Assembly: GCA_933207985.1 (NCBI GenBank)
Contig: OW240921.1
Coordinates: 113,973,941 to 114,037,940, forward strand
From: Pelobates cultripes
Taxonomy: Eukaryota; Chordata; Amphibia; Anura; Pelobatidae
Length of the DNA: 64,000 bases
Direction of reading: 5' to 3'
Shown here: positions 34,691 to 45,684 of the stretch, in pieces
Numbering within the stretch: position 1 is the stretch's first letter
Layout of the letters: each line of letters starts with the position of its first letter
Notes under the pieces: generated by a model
What the model saw: the letters and a program-made list of their open reading frames with translations, nothing else
What the model was told of the DNA's origin: nothing
Database searches by the model: none
Translations under genes and position numbers: made by a program

Positions 34691-35964
34691 GGAAGAGAAT
34701 CTATGTATTCATGTAAATGTTAGCATAACAAAATAACAGCAATCTACATTGGGGAAGTGGTGGACTATTTTTTGATTTACTGATAATCGCCACTTACCAA
34801 CCAGGTTCTGTAAAACAAATTGGTCGGTAATTGAGGATGCTCTAGAGAGCAGGTCTATGTCGGGGGAATTCCCTGAACATAGACAAGCTTTCTAAGTCAA
34901 TTCCCTGTGCTACAGAGCTGGTCGTGAACCATCATTATGCAGGTAGGTCACAAAGTGAGGACTACCTGTATAACATTTCACAAATTAGACTTTAAGAACC
35001 AATATCTGTATAGCGAGACTCATCCATTCTTTTGAGACATGCAAATGTCTATGTGACAGAGAATATAAACAATAAATTAATAGTCAGATTAACATAATTC
35101 TGTCCATGATCTACTACATGGATAGATTTACCTTCCAGTTCCCTATTACTTCTCTAAATAACTTGTTAAAATATGTTTCAGAAAAATGTATGTACATTTA
35201 CATTAATTCAATAGTCATCAAAAACATAGAAATTAGGTTGATCCTTACCTTAAACCTTGCAATTCTGCCATAATTGATAAGGCTCGAGTCCAGTCCTAGA
35301 TTTCTGACTCCTAATGCACCCATTTCACACAGAGATCACTAAATTCGAAAATTCAAAAATAGTGATGTCTCTGAAAAACTCAAACATGGGCAAAAGATGG
35401 TGGTTAGTACAACCAGCAGAAATATCAAATAGTCTTCAGTAATTTGACCTGTGGAGAAAAAGTCCCAAGATAAAAAAAAAAGGAAACAAACAAAGGAAAA
35501 AAAAAATCAACCAAAATAACTTTCCTTTGTTTGTAATCTAGTGTTCACCGGCATTTAATTGGAAGAGGTGATCTTTTTGAATACATTTTGAATATCAAAA
35601 ATAATTTCTATTAAATATCTCATATAATTGTAGACCTTTTTTTTTCATCTTTCCCACTCTACCTCCAACCTAGCCAATAAGGCTTTCCTATGGTTGATCA
35701 ATTTTAGAAGAATTGATACTTCACTCACTTTACAAACTTGAAAAAAATCCTAAAAAAACACTTATTTTAGAAGCATTATAGCACTACACACTTGTTTCAC
35801 ACTTAACTTATATACTCGAGTATAAGTCGACCCGAATATAATTTTAGCACAAAAAACTGGGAAAACATATTGACTCAAGTATAAACCTAGGGTGGGAAAT
35901 GCAGCAGCTACTGGTAAATTTCTAAATACAATTAGATCCCAGTAAAATTACATTAATTTAATAT

Positions 35965-36600
35965 TTATTTACAGTGTGTGTATATAATGAATGCAGTGTG
36001 TGTGTGTATTTGTGTAGTGTGTGTATATAATGAATGCAGAGTGTGTGTGTGTTTGTGTGTAGTGTGTGTATATAACGAATGCAGAATGTGTGTGTGTGTG
36101 TGTGTGTGAATGCAGTGTGTGTGTATATAATGAATGCAGTATAATGTATAATGCAGAGTTTGTGTGTATATAATGCAGTGTGTGTGTATATAATGCAGGG
36201 TGTGTGTATATAATGCAGAGTGTGTGTTTGTATGAGTGTGTGTGTTTATTATGCATTGTGTGTGTATACAATGCAGAGTGTGTGTTTGTATATAATGCAG
36301 TGTGTATATAATGCAGTGTGTGTTTGTATGAGTGTGTGTGTGTATATAATGCAGAGTGTGTGCATTATATACACACACTCATACAAACACACACTCTGCG
36401 TTATATACAAACACACATTCTGCATTATATACACACACACTGCATTATATACAAACACACACTCTGCATTATATACACACTCTGCATTATATACAGACAC
36501 ACACTCTGCATTATATACACACACACTCTGTGTGTATATAATGCAGAGTGTGTGTGTGTGTGTATATAATGCAGAGTGTATTTGTGTAATGTAGTGTGTG
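35965..36600. repeat. ATATAATGCAGAGTGTGTGT minisatellite with strand switch
   Basis: Plus-oriented units run to about 36362, then inverted units (CTCTGCATTATATACACACA) to about 36535, then plus again. The array therefore contains two internal inversions and can form a long hairpin. It is related to 11591-12065. ORFs over it are artefacts. Confidence 0.92.
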
Positions 36601-36835
36601 TGTGTAAACTGGGTGGGGGGAGGGCATTTTTATTATTTTAATATATATTTTTCTAATATTATTTTAATATTGTATTATTATTATTATTATTTTTATGATT
36701 ATTTTAATATTATTTTATTATTTTTATTATTTATTTGTTTAATATTTTCATTTTATTTTTTTGTCCCCCCTCCCTGCTTGTTACCTGGCCAGGGAGGGGG
36801 CTATCTAATTCCCCAGTGGCATGGGCTGTGCAGGG

Positions 36836-37085
36836 GGGCCTGAGCAAGCTGTTACTTACTTTTGTAGCAGCTCCGGTCAGCTCTGTTAAGCTCCCCCGTT
36901 CAGCTCACAGTGTAAGTCTCGTGGTCTGTGTGCCGCGCGGTAACCCGTGGCAACACTCTGATGGCCGCGTGTCTCGCGAGATTTACACAGGGAGCTGAAC
37001 GGGGGAGGTAAACAGAGCTGACCAGAGCTGCTACAAAGGCAAGTAACAGCTTGCTCCGGCCCCCAACAGGACCGCCGGGCTTATA
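36836..37085. repeat. GC-rich palindrome with CTCGCGAG loop
   Basis: Arms of ~75 bp (GAGCAAGCTGTTACTT... and its complement) enclose ~75 bp containing GTCTCGCGAGAT. The same CTCGCGAGAT motif is in the hairpin at 22895. Part of the hAT-like element. Confidence 0.8.
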
Positions 37086-37599
37086 ATGAGCACGGCGGTC
37101 CTGGTCTGTATTATGGCAATGTAAATTGCCATAATACAGACAGTGACTCGAGTATAAGCCGAGGGGGGCTTTTTCAGCACAAAAAATATGCCGAAAAACT
37201 CGGCTTATACTCTAGTATTTACGGTAACTTATTATCTCAGAGTATGTTCCCTATTTATATTTTTACGCATACTTCACATAATGTATTGAAGTATATTTGG
37301 CTCTATTCAGATTGTATGTTAAGCAAGTTATTTTCTCTTTTTCCGACATTCCACCTTGCCTTACATGAAATTATTGTTTTGTATTTATCTCTTGTTCTTA
37401 TATTTGTCTTTGTTCACAAAATATTATCCTCTGTTTATACATTGTACAGTCTTTCAGAACTGCATAGCACATTTCTTTAGTCTATGCACAGAAGGAAACA
37501 TAATTGTTTTATAAAAAGCATACATTTATTAAATCTGTAATCATAATGTAATCATTAAAAAAGCAAAAATGTATTAATCACTCTATTAATCACTTAATC

Positions 37600-38050
37600 A
37601 TGCTGGAGTGGGTATTGTCCAAAGACCTTGCTTACACGGTCCTTTTGGTTTCCTTCTGGGCAAAGCTGACAGAGAACCTGAGTACCACGTTGCTGGGAGA
37701 TTGGACCAATACTGAGTACTCACAAAGTGTGGTCGTGCATCTGGATGGCTGCACCTACCAAGCCCAGACCTGACTGGTGCAAAGACACACTTCACGACTC
37801 GTCATGGGGCACAAGCCGTGGGACTGTGGGGCCCTTATTATCACAAGGGACTTACCCGATTGTGACAGGGTGATCACGCATCACAACCCCTGTGGACTTA
37901 TGGGCCTACTACCAGGACTCCAGTGGAGAATCTATGTTAGGCCCCTGTAAGGCATAGGATGATCTTGCAGCTGGAACCAGGTCTACCATATGTTGGTGCA
38001 ATGCCACAAGAACACCTCTACAGCCTTCATATAACCAGCAGTTTGTGTAT
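37600..38050. other. Noncoding intron 1 segment of copy C
   Basis: Matches 5590-6020 of copy A almost throughout. The short ORFs overlap on both strands and show no similarity to known proteins. Confidence 0.55.
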
Positions 38051-38610
38051 AATTCCCTATCTCCTGCTGGGCTTATGTTTATAAACTTAGTTGGGGGCTC
38101 CTGGAAGCTTACGCTCATAGACAAGTTGTATGTTTCACTCTACTTTTATTTCTTATTTACTCTTATGATTTTTACAACATACCTGTTGTTGCTAATTATG
38201 TTAATTTTCACCCTGCTACTCGCTGAAGGCTGTGCATGGTGCGTATACTATTTCACAAAAAGTGCCTTACCTATGGTCCTTTGATATCCTGAAATGCATG
38301 TATGTTAGTCTATGCACTGCAAAAAATAAAGAATTAAAAAAATGTATATATAATAAAAATTAGAATTTGTAGTGAATATTTTTTAATGTATTAATGTATT
38401 AAACTGAACATACTTTGCCCTGCCAGCTTATAAAGATGTTCCATTGGAAATCTCAAAGTCTCTTCAGTGATATAATATTCCGTTGTTCCAGAATAATATG
38501 CAATAAACCTGTCTGTTGGTTCCCATTCATGTAGATGATAGCATTTGTAAGAGCTGGGGTCCATTCTGAATGCCTGTGGTGTTATATGATGATAATGTCT
38601 CCAGCAAGTT

Positions 38611-38618
38611 GTTATATA
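38611..38618 (-). promoter_or_regulatory. TATA box of pseudogene copy C
   Basis: TATATAAC lies 47 bp upstream of the exon 1 ATG, as in copies A and B. Confidence 0.6.
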
Positions 38619-39064
38619 CTTTGTTAATTAATATTATCAGTTAGTGGATCCTGTTGACTAACTGACACGAGATGTATCATGAGTCAGTGCAAGTCAATAT
38701 CAACACAGATATATTACAATATCCTCATGACTTCAGCTGATCAAATAATTTATTTTTTAAGTAATCACTCAGATAACCTCTTCAATATTACATTGATCTC
38801 TTATAGGGTTATTTACTAAAGAGCGAAACGTAACCACCTTACAAAAGAAATGCCACATTTGATCCAAAATGACCTACATTTTGTAATTCTCTTGTCAATA
38901 CGTAATGATTTCAGGAAGTAAGTCTTTTGGGGCCTTCTTTATCAATACAGCATTAGGGAGAGACAGAAATCCAACCGAACCTTCAGGGGCCTGCAGAATG
39001 CAGCACAGAATATTCAGGCACTCTCTGCCTTCCCCACAAAATATCCAGCTGTCTATTGTGTACC

Positions 39065-39901
39065 TGTCAGGATCCTATCCTGACAACCAAACATATTTAT
39101 TTTCTGCTGTTTTATTTTCTTCAATACCTGCTTTCCACCACTAGTGGCCTCCCTAACCACTAGTCTAAGCTCAGTCTCTCACCTGCCTAAGATGATCATC
39201 TGAATTGTGCTACAAGAGGTCATACTCTGCTTACCAAAGGGCCTTTACATTGATAGTTGTTTATGGTTTGATACAGACAAGACATCTGTTCCTGGCTCAT
39301 TCTGCTACCTGAGAACCTGCTTAAATCTGATTACCTTTTATCCATCCTGATTCATTCAAACAACCTGCTTTATTTCAGACTGGACTTTGTTTCCTAAGTA
39401 TTCCTTATTGTTTGGACCTAACCTACCTGGACTTTACAAACTTTCCTATTAATTGCAACTCTCCTGGATAACCCTGTTCCACCTATCTGGTAACTGCAGT
39501 ACAACCTCCAAATAAAAGAGACTGATCATCTTAACTTAGAACTAACCTGAATTCCTTAAGCCTTTATTATATTCTGTTTATTTCTGTCCTGTTGTTTTAT
39601 GTCTACCTGTAATTTCTCTTATAGGTTTCCCTGTTTCATGTAAACCTGCTTGTGGCATATTGCCTAAACGTCTATTTCTAAAACTACTCTTTCTTACTTA
39701 CCTGAAATCCCATGTACAGATTCTCCTACTTCTTTCAGCCTATAATCCCATTTATAGGTTTTCCTTATTCCTCCTAGCCTATAATTTCTCTTCCTTTTGT
39801 CTTTATTGTTACCTTGTCTAAACATGCAAAAGATTTAAAATAAAGAACCTCAAGTCAACTCCTGTATAAGTCTTTTATCTGACCTGCACAAGTTCATGAC
39901 A
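39065..39901 (+). mobile_element. Solo LTR, TSD GTACC, unit C copy
   Basis: 837 bp, TGTCAGGATCC...TTCATGACA, with GTACC at 39060-39064 and 39902-39906. Orthologous to 6973-7795: same site and same TSD. Differences between the two copies reflect mutation since the A/C duplication. Confidence 0.85.
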
Positions 39902-40439
39902 GTACCACTGAAGAAAGTTAAGAAGTATATATATCTCTAGCTCTGCAAATAAAGAAAAAAACAATTAACAAATAAGCAAAGTAAAAAAAAAGTATACCCT
40001 AACGGTGGTCAGCAGCCTTCGTCACTCCAGATGTTGTGGACTACATCTCTCCTGATGCTTAGCCAGCATTATGCCTGTAAGAGCATTATGATAAGTGTAG
40101 TCCACAGCATCTGGGGTTGCCTGCCCCTGCACTAGAGGGCTCATTTTATTGGAAGAAAACTTTGATGAAACCTGCGATAACAAGAGAACTCTGTGCTTGT
40201 GTAAATTCTAACAGACTTTTTCAGATGTGAGAAATAATTACTCAATGTAAAATTTTCCATTTCTTCTGTGTCTTTTTCCAGTAGATTGAAATAATTATTT
40301 TATGTATATTTCTTCTGAGGTAAAAGGCTCGCCAGGTTGATATACGTCTATGTTAACCAAATGTACTAATACGCAATCTGACTTACGATTTCTTCAGGTT
40401 TATTCTTACAGTTACTAATACATAATAAAACAACAAAGG

Positions 40440-41680
40440 ATGTTACAGGATAATGGATATTCAACAGCAGTTGGTAATTGCTGGACTCCTGAAAGGAGAG
40501 TTACATCGTTACACAGCCGTACAGGAAGAATAACCAAGAGAGAGACCTTTTAAGCAGGGCAAAAGGGTGATAAAACATCAATCCAATAGCCTCCGAAAAC
40601 AAGAACAGAAGGTGCCTGAAGCAAGTGTGTTAAACAATGATAAGCTTAGAGTCATGTCTACAAATGCTCGCAGTTTAGGGAATAAGATCCATGAACTTGT
40701 GGCAATAATGACAACTGATAAAGTAGATTTAGTCACTGTTACTGAGACATGGTATAATGAGAAAAATGAAAGGAATATAGCAATACCACAGTACTCTTTA
40801 TATAGAAAAGATAGGGAAGGCAAGAAAGGGTGGCCCTGTATGTGAAGTATAGTATAAAATCTAGCCTAATAAAAGTTAGTGAGGCAAACATAGAGTCCGT
40901 TTGGGCTACGTTAGAATTTGGTAATCACACAGTAACTCGTGTAGGTGTGATTTATAGGCCCCCAGGACAAATAGAAGGGTTAGATAATCTACTAGTTGAG
41001 GAAATAGCTAAAATGACAATGAAGGGGGAAGTTATCATCATGGGTGACTTTAATCTCCCTGATGTAAATTGGAAAAGAAAATTAGCTACTTGTGCCAGGA
41101 GCACACATATTCTAAACTCCCTACTGGGATTGTCTCAAAAACAAGTCGTTGAGGAGCCAACTCGTAAAGAGGGCATACTAGATTTAGTGTTAACAAATTG
41201 AGATTTTTTATCAGATATTACTGTAGGTGAAAGTTTAGGATTCAGAGATCATCAGTCATTGTGGTTTGATATAAGAACAGTGACTGAGTCACACAACACA
41301 AAAGCAAAAGTTTTACACTTTAGAAAAGCACTTTTTTTTTTAGAATATGTGTAAAGGAGTCATTGTCAGACTGGAGCAATTTAAACGGAGTCCAAGAGAA
41401 ATGGGATTATTTAAAAGTTACACTGCTGAAGGCAACTGAAAATTGCATTAGAAGAGGATAAAGGTCTAGCTGACTGCCTCAATGAATATTTTTGTTCAGT
41501 ATTTACAGATGACAATGAAGGAAAGGGGCCTCAGTTAGGAAAAAGGACAAATGAGTCATTTGTTACATGTGAGTTTACAGAGGAAGCGGTTCTATTTCAA
41601 CTGTCAAAAGTAAAGACAAATAAGTCAACGGGACCTGATGGAATACACCCAAAGTTATCAAATGAGCTCAGTGGTAACAT
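40440..41680 (+). mobile_element. CR1-like LINE, endonuclease part (unit C)
   Basis: Frame 1 from 40567 (KLRVMSTNARSLGNKIHELV...DLVTVTETWYNEKN) and, after a frameshift near 40830, frame 3 (VGVIYRPPGQ, IIMGDFNLPDVNW, RKEGILDLVLTN) to a stop at 41201. The catalytic-type GDFN is present here but damaged in unit A. Sequence continues to the start of the RT (KSTGPDGIHPK-like near 41610-41660) and is then interrupted by an inverted copy. Confidence 0.87.
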
Positions 41681-43213
41681 AGAAACATAGACATAGAAAC
41701 ATAGAAACATAGAATGTGACGGCAGATAAGAACCATTCGGCCCATCTAGTCTGCCCAATTTTCTAAATACTTTCATTAGTCCCTAGCCTTATCTTATAGT
41801 TAGGATAGCCTTATGCCTATCCCACGCATGCTTAAACTCCTTTACTGTGTTAACCTCTACCACTTCAGCTGGAAGGCTATTCCATGCATCCACTACCCTC
41901 TCAGTAAAGTAATACTTCCTGATATTATTTTTAAACCTTTGTCCCTCTAATTTAAGACTATGTCCTCTTGTTGTGGTAGTTTTCCTTCTTTTAAATATAG
42001 TCTCCTCCTTTACTGTGTTGATTCCCTTTATATATTTAAATGTTTCTATCATATCCCCCCTGTCTCGTCTTTCCTCCAAGCTATACATGTTAAGATCCTT
42101 TATCCTTTCCTGGTAAGTTTTATCCCGCAATCCATGAACCAGTTTAGTAGCCCTTCTCTGAACCCTCTCTAAGGTATCAATATCCTTCTGAAGATACGGT
42201 CTCCAGTACTGTGTACAATACTCCAAGTGAGGTCTCACCAGTGTTCTGTACAATGGCATGAGCACTTCCCTCTTTCTACTGCTAATACCTCTCCCTATAC
42301 AACCAAGCATTCTGCTAGCATTTCCTGCTGCTCTATTACATTGTCTGCCTACCTTTAAGTCATCAGAAATAATCACCCCTAAATCCCTTTCCTCATATGT
42401 TGAGGTTAGGACTCTATCAAATATTCTGTACTCTGCCCTTGGGTTTTTACGTCCAAGATGCATTATCTTGCACTTATCCACATTAAATGTCAGTTGCCAC
42501 AATTCTGACCATTTTTATAGTTTACCTAAATCATTTGTCATTTGGCTTATCCCTCCTGGAACATCAACCCTGTTACATATCTTAGTATCATCAGCAAAAA
42601 GACATACCTTACCATCAAGACCTTCTGCAATATCACTAATAAAAATATTAAAGAGAATGGGTCCAAGTACAGATCCCTGAGGTACCCCACTGGTGACAAG
42701 TCCAAGCTTCGAATATATTCCATTAACTACAACCCTCTGTTGCCTGTCACTCAGCCACTGCCTTACCCATTCAACAATATTTGAATCCAAACTTAAAGAT
42801 TGCAGTTTATTGATAAGCCTTCTATGTGCAACAGTGTCAAAAGCCTTACTGAAATCTAGGTAAGCAATGTCTACTGCACCACCCTGATCTATAATTTTAG
42901 TTACCCAATCAAAAAAATCAATAAGATTTGTTTGGCATGATCTCCCTGAAGTAAACCCATGTTGTCTCTGATCTTGAAATCCATGTGTTTTAGATGTTCA
43001 TCAATCCTATCCTTTAACATGGTTTCCATCACTTTCCCCACTACTGAAGTAAGGCTTACTGGCCTATAGTTGCCCGACTCCTCCCTATTACCTTTCTTGT
43101 AAATGGGCACAACATTTGCTAACTTCCAATCTTCTGGGACTACTCCTGTTAACAATGATTGGTTAAATAAATCTGTTAATGGTTTTGCTAGTACACCACT
43201 AAGCTCTTTTACT
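41681..43213 (-). mobile_element. CR1-like LINE, inverted nested copy (RT to 3' end)
   Basis: Read on the minus strand from 43213: LAKPLTDLFNQSLLTGVVPEDWKLANVVPIYKKGNREESGNYRPVSLTSVVGK, TSGVPQGSVLGPILFNIFI, CLFADDTKI (F-ADD motif), KCKIMHLGRKNPRAEYRI, LVRPHLEYCTQYWRPYLQKDI and ENTVKEFK-type C-terminus, stop at 41789. Its 3' UTR ends in repeated TTTCTATG units at 41680-41715, the 8-bp tail repeat typical of CR1-like elements. Only a frameshift near 42500-42515 and one near 42960 break the ORF, so it looks younger than its host copy. Confidence 0.9.
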
Positions 43214-44106
43214 AGCAAAACAATTAACAGATTTATTTAGCCAATCATTGTTAACAGGAGTAGTCCCAGAAGATTGGAAGTTAGCAAATGTTGTGCCCAT
43301 TCACAAGAAAGGTAGAAGGGAGGAGTCGGGCAACTATAGTCAAGTAAGTCTTACTTCGGTAGTGGGGAAAGTAATGGAAACCATGTTAAAGGATAGGATT
43401 GTTGAACATCTAAAATCACATGGATTTCAAGATCAGAGACAACATGGTTTTACTTCAGGGAGATCATGCCAAACTAATCTTATTGATTTTTTCGATTGGG
43501 TAACTAAAATAATAGATAAGGGTGGTGCAGTAGACATTGCTTACCTAGATTTCAGTAGGGCTTTTGACACTGTTGCATATAGAAGGCTTATCAATAAACT
43601 GCAATATTCAAGTTTGGATTCCAATATTGTTGAATGGGTAAGGCAGTGGCTGAGTGACAGACAATAGTGGGTTGTAGTCAATGGAGTATATTCAAAGCAT
43701 GGGCTTGACACCAGTGGGGTACCTCAAGGACCTGTACTTTGACCCATTCTCTGTATTATTTTTATTAGTGATATTGCAGAAGGTCTTGATGGTAAGGTAT
43801 GTCTTATTGCTGATGATACTAAGTTATGTAAAAGGGTTGATGTTCCAGGAGAGATAAGCCAAATGGCAAATGATTTAGGTAAACTAAAAGAGTTGTGGCA
43901 ATTGACATTTAATGTGGATAAGTGCAGGATAATGCATATTGACATAAAATCCCAAGGGCAGAGTACAGAATATTTGCTAGAGTCCTAACTTCAACATCTG
44001 AGGAAAGGGGTGTAGGCAGACAATGTAATAGAGCAGCAGGAAATGCTAGCAGAATGCTTGGTTGTATAGGGAGAGGTATTAGCAGTAGAAATAGGGAAGT
44101 GCTCAT

Positions 44107-44717
44107 TAGACATATGCAATTCGTTTCGTTTCGTTCCGAATGCAATTTTGGAAATTCAGACATTAAGATAGGTTTAAAGTTAGCGTTAGGGTAGAGTTAG
44201 TGGTTGGGGTAGAGGTAGAGTTAGGGGTAGGGTTAGGGTTAGGTTTAGGGGTAGCGTTAAGGGTTGGGGTAGGGTTAAGGGTTGGGTTAGGGTTAGTGGT
44301 TGGAGTAGGGTTAGGAGTAGGGTTATGGTAGGGGTAGGGTAACCCTAACCCTACCCTAACCCTACTCTACCCCTACCTCTAACCCTAACCCTACTTTAAC
44401 CCTACTCCTAACCCTACTCCTAAACCAATTATAACCCTACCCTAATCCTACCCTCAACCCTACCTTAACACTACCCCTAACCCTACCCCTAAACCTACCC
44501 TAACCCTACCTCTAACCGTACCTCTAACCCTAGACCAACCCTAACCCTAACCTACCCCTAACCTAAAGCTACCCCTAACCCTAACCTTAACCTTACACTA
44601 ATCCGAAGTCCCGGAGTCCTGAAGTCCTGAAGTCCCGAAGTTCCAAAGTGCCAAAGTGTCGAAGTGCCGAACTCCCGAATTTCTGCAATACCGAAACAAA
44701 CCGAATATTTTTCCCTA
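44107..44717. mobile_element. hAT-like foldback element with telomere-like arms
   Basis: 8-bp direct repeats GTGCTCAT (44099-44106, 44718-44725) and ends TAGACATATGC / ...TTTCCCTA (reversed TAGGGAAAA) fit hAT. Outer parts are AATTCGTTTCG / CGAAGTCCCGAAG-type repeats. The core, 44175-44600, is degenerate (GGGTTA)n on the left switching at about 44341 to (CCCTAA)n on the right. The whole element is a foldback of about 300 bp arms. No ORF. Confidence 0.75.
44170..44605. repeat. Degenerate telomere-like repeat, head-to-head
   Basis: Left: GGGGTAGGGTTAGGGTTAGG and variants with GTTAGTGGTTGGGG; right: CCCTAACCCTACCCTAACCC and variants. The strand switch GGGTAGGGTAACCCTAACCC is at 44330-44350. Most units are 6-7 bp variants of TTAGGG rather than exact copies. 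It lies wholly within a transposon that has a target duplication. Confidence 0.9.
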
Positions 44718-45269
44718 GTGCTCATACCATTGTACAGAACATTGGTGAGTCCTCACTTGGAGTATTGTACGCTTGTCTCCAGAAGGATATTGATACTTTA
44801 GAGAAAGTTCAGAAAAGGGCTACTAAACTGGTTCATGGATTGCAGGATAAAACTTGCAAGGAAAAGTTAAAGGAACTTAACATGTATAGCTTGGAGGAAA
44901 GACGAGACAGGGAGGACATGATAGAAACATTTAAATACATAAAGGGAATCAACACAGTAAAGGAGGAGACTATATTTAAAAGAAGAAAAACTACCACAAC
45001 AAGAGGACATAGTCTTAAATTAGAGGGGCAAATGTTTAAAAATAATATCAGGAAGTATTACTTTACTGAAAGGGTAGTGGATGCATGGAATAGCCTTCCA
45101 GCTGAAGTGGTTGAGGTTAACACAGTAAAGGAGTTTAAACAAGTGTGGGATAGGCATAAGGCTATCCTAACTATAAGATAAAGCCAGGGACTAATGAAAG
45201 TATTTAGAAAATTGGGCAGACTAGATGGGCCGAATGGTTCTTATCTGCCGTCACATTCTATGTTTCTAT

Positions 45270-45680
45270 TTTTGTTCATTTACTATATAGATGTGCCCAC
45301 ACTGACATCAGAATTTAACCCTAGCCATATAATGACAAAACTCCCAACCCACATTCCAGAGTTCTCATACAAGAAAACCTTGTGACTTATTGATACCATA
45401 TGTTACTTATGTCAATCCAGACATCCATACACAATCAATAGAAGCATAGAATATGCAATATTCTACACTGAGAGAAATTACTTTTCCCACAGACTGTGGA
45501 AACTTTGAAAAAACTTGCAACTTATTTCCATATTGCCTTATTGTCTTATTGCTTAATGCATTTTACTACAAATCTAAAGCCACTCTAAACAAATTTTGAA
45601 TACAATCACTCAGACATTAAGACCAAAGATGTGCTTTCGTGCTAAGGTCAACCAGTACAGCTTTATTTTAAACCATTCAG
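45270..45680. other. AT-rich spacer
   Basis: No gene or recognisable repeat protein was seen between the CR1-like 3' end and the L1-like ORF1 start. It may be the 5' UTR of the next element. Confidence 0.4.
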
Positions 45681-45684
45681 TGCT

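Larger units (their letters stand above)
35812..37224. mobile_element. hAT-like nonautonomous element with internal minisatellite and palindrome
   Basis: 8-bp direct repeats TAACTTAT (35804-35811, 37225-37232) flank it, and unit A has the empty site near 4893-4904. Ends carry CTCGAGTATAAGTCG and its complement (CGGCTTATACTCTAG). Inside are a GTGTGTATATAATGCAGAG minisatellite that changes strand near 36362 (head-to-head), a T-rich stretch and a GC-rich palindrome (36840-36915 with 36985-37062). No transposase. Inserted after the A/C duplication. Confidence 0.75.
35249..38564 (-). pseudogene. NNMT/INMT-like methyltransferase pseudogene, copy C
   Basis: Exon 1 (38414-38564) is open and begins MDPSSYKCYHLHEWEPTDRF, with donor GTATG. 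Exon 2 (35249-35448) keeps its acceptor CAG and donor GTAAGG but has lost 4 bp after GACTATTTGAT, so the frame shifts inside SAM-binding motif I and stops. A tandem ATTCGAAAATTC duplication and a CTAGG stop context follow. Exon 3 is absent. The 4-bp loss is shared with copy A. A 1.4 kb hAT-like element sits in intron 1. The TATA box (38611-38618) and TGAGTCA (38680-38686) are kept. Confidence 0.88.
43204..45270 (+). mobile_element. CR1-like LINE, RT to 3' end (host copy), interrupted by a hAT-like element
   Basis: Plus-strand continuation of the 40440 element: TGVVPEDWKLANVVPIHKKG, LDFSRAFDTVAYRRLINKL, stop at 43667, then LIADDTKLCKRV, and after the nested element at 44107-44717 LQKDIDTLEKVQKRATKLVHGLQ...NTVKEFKQVWDRHKAILTIR (stop 45181) and a 3' UTR ending CACATTCTATGTTTCTA at 45250-45268. 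Several stops; inactive. Confidence 0.88.

Noticed and set aside
35965..36594. Tyr/His/Thr-rich ORFs
   Set aside because: All derive from the ATATAATGCAGAGTGTGTGT minisatellite.
44170..44605. Ancient telomere-telomere chromosome fusion site
   Set aside because: The TTAGGG-to-CCCTAA orientation is that of a fusion, but the tract lies inside a 611 bp element with an 8-bp target duplication within a LINE, so transposition explains it.
45194..45385. 63-codon ORF after the LINE
   Set aside because: It begins in the CR1-like 3' UTR and runs into AT-rich spacer; no evidence of function.
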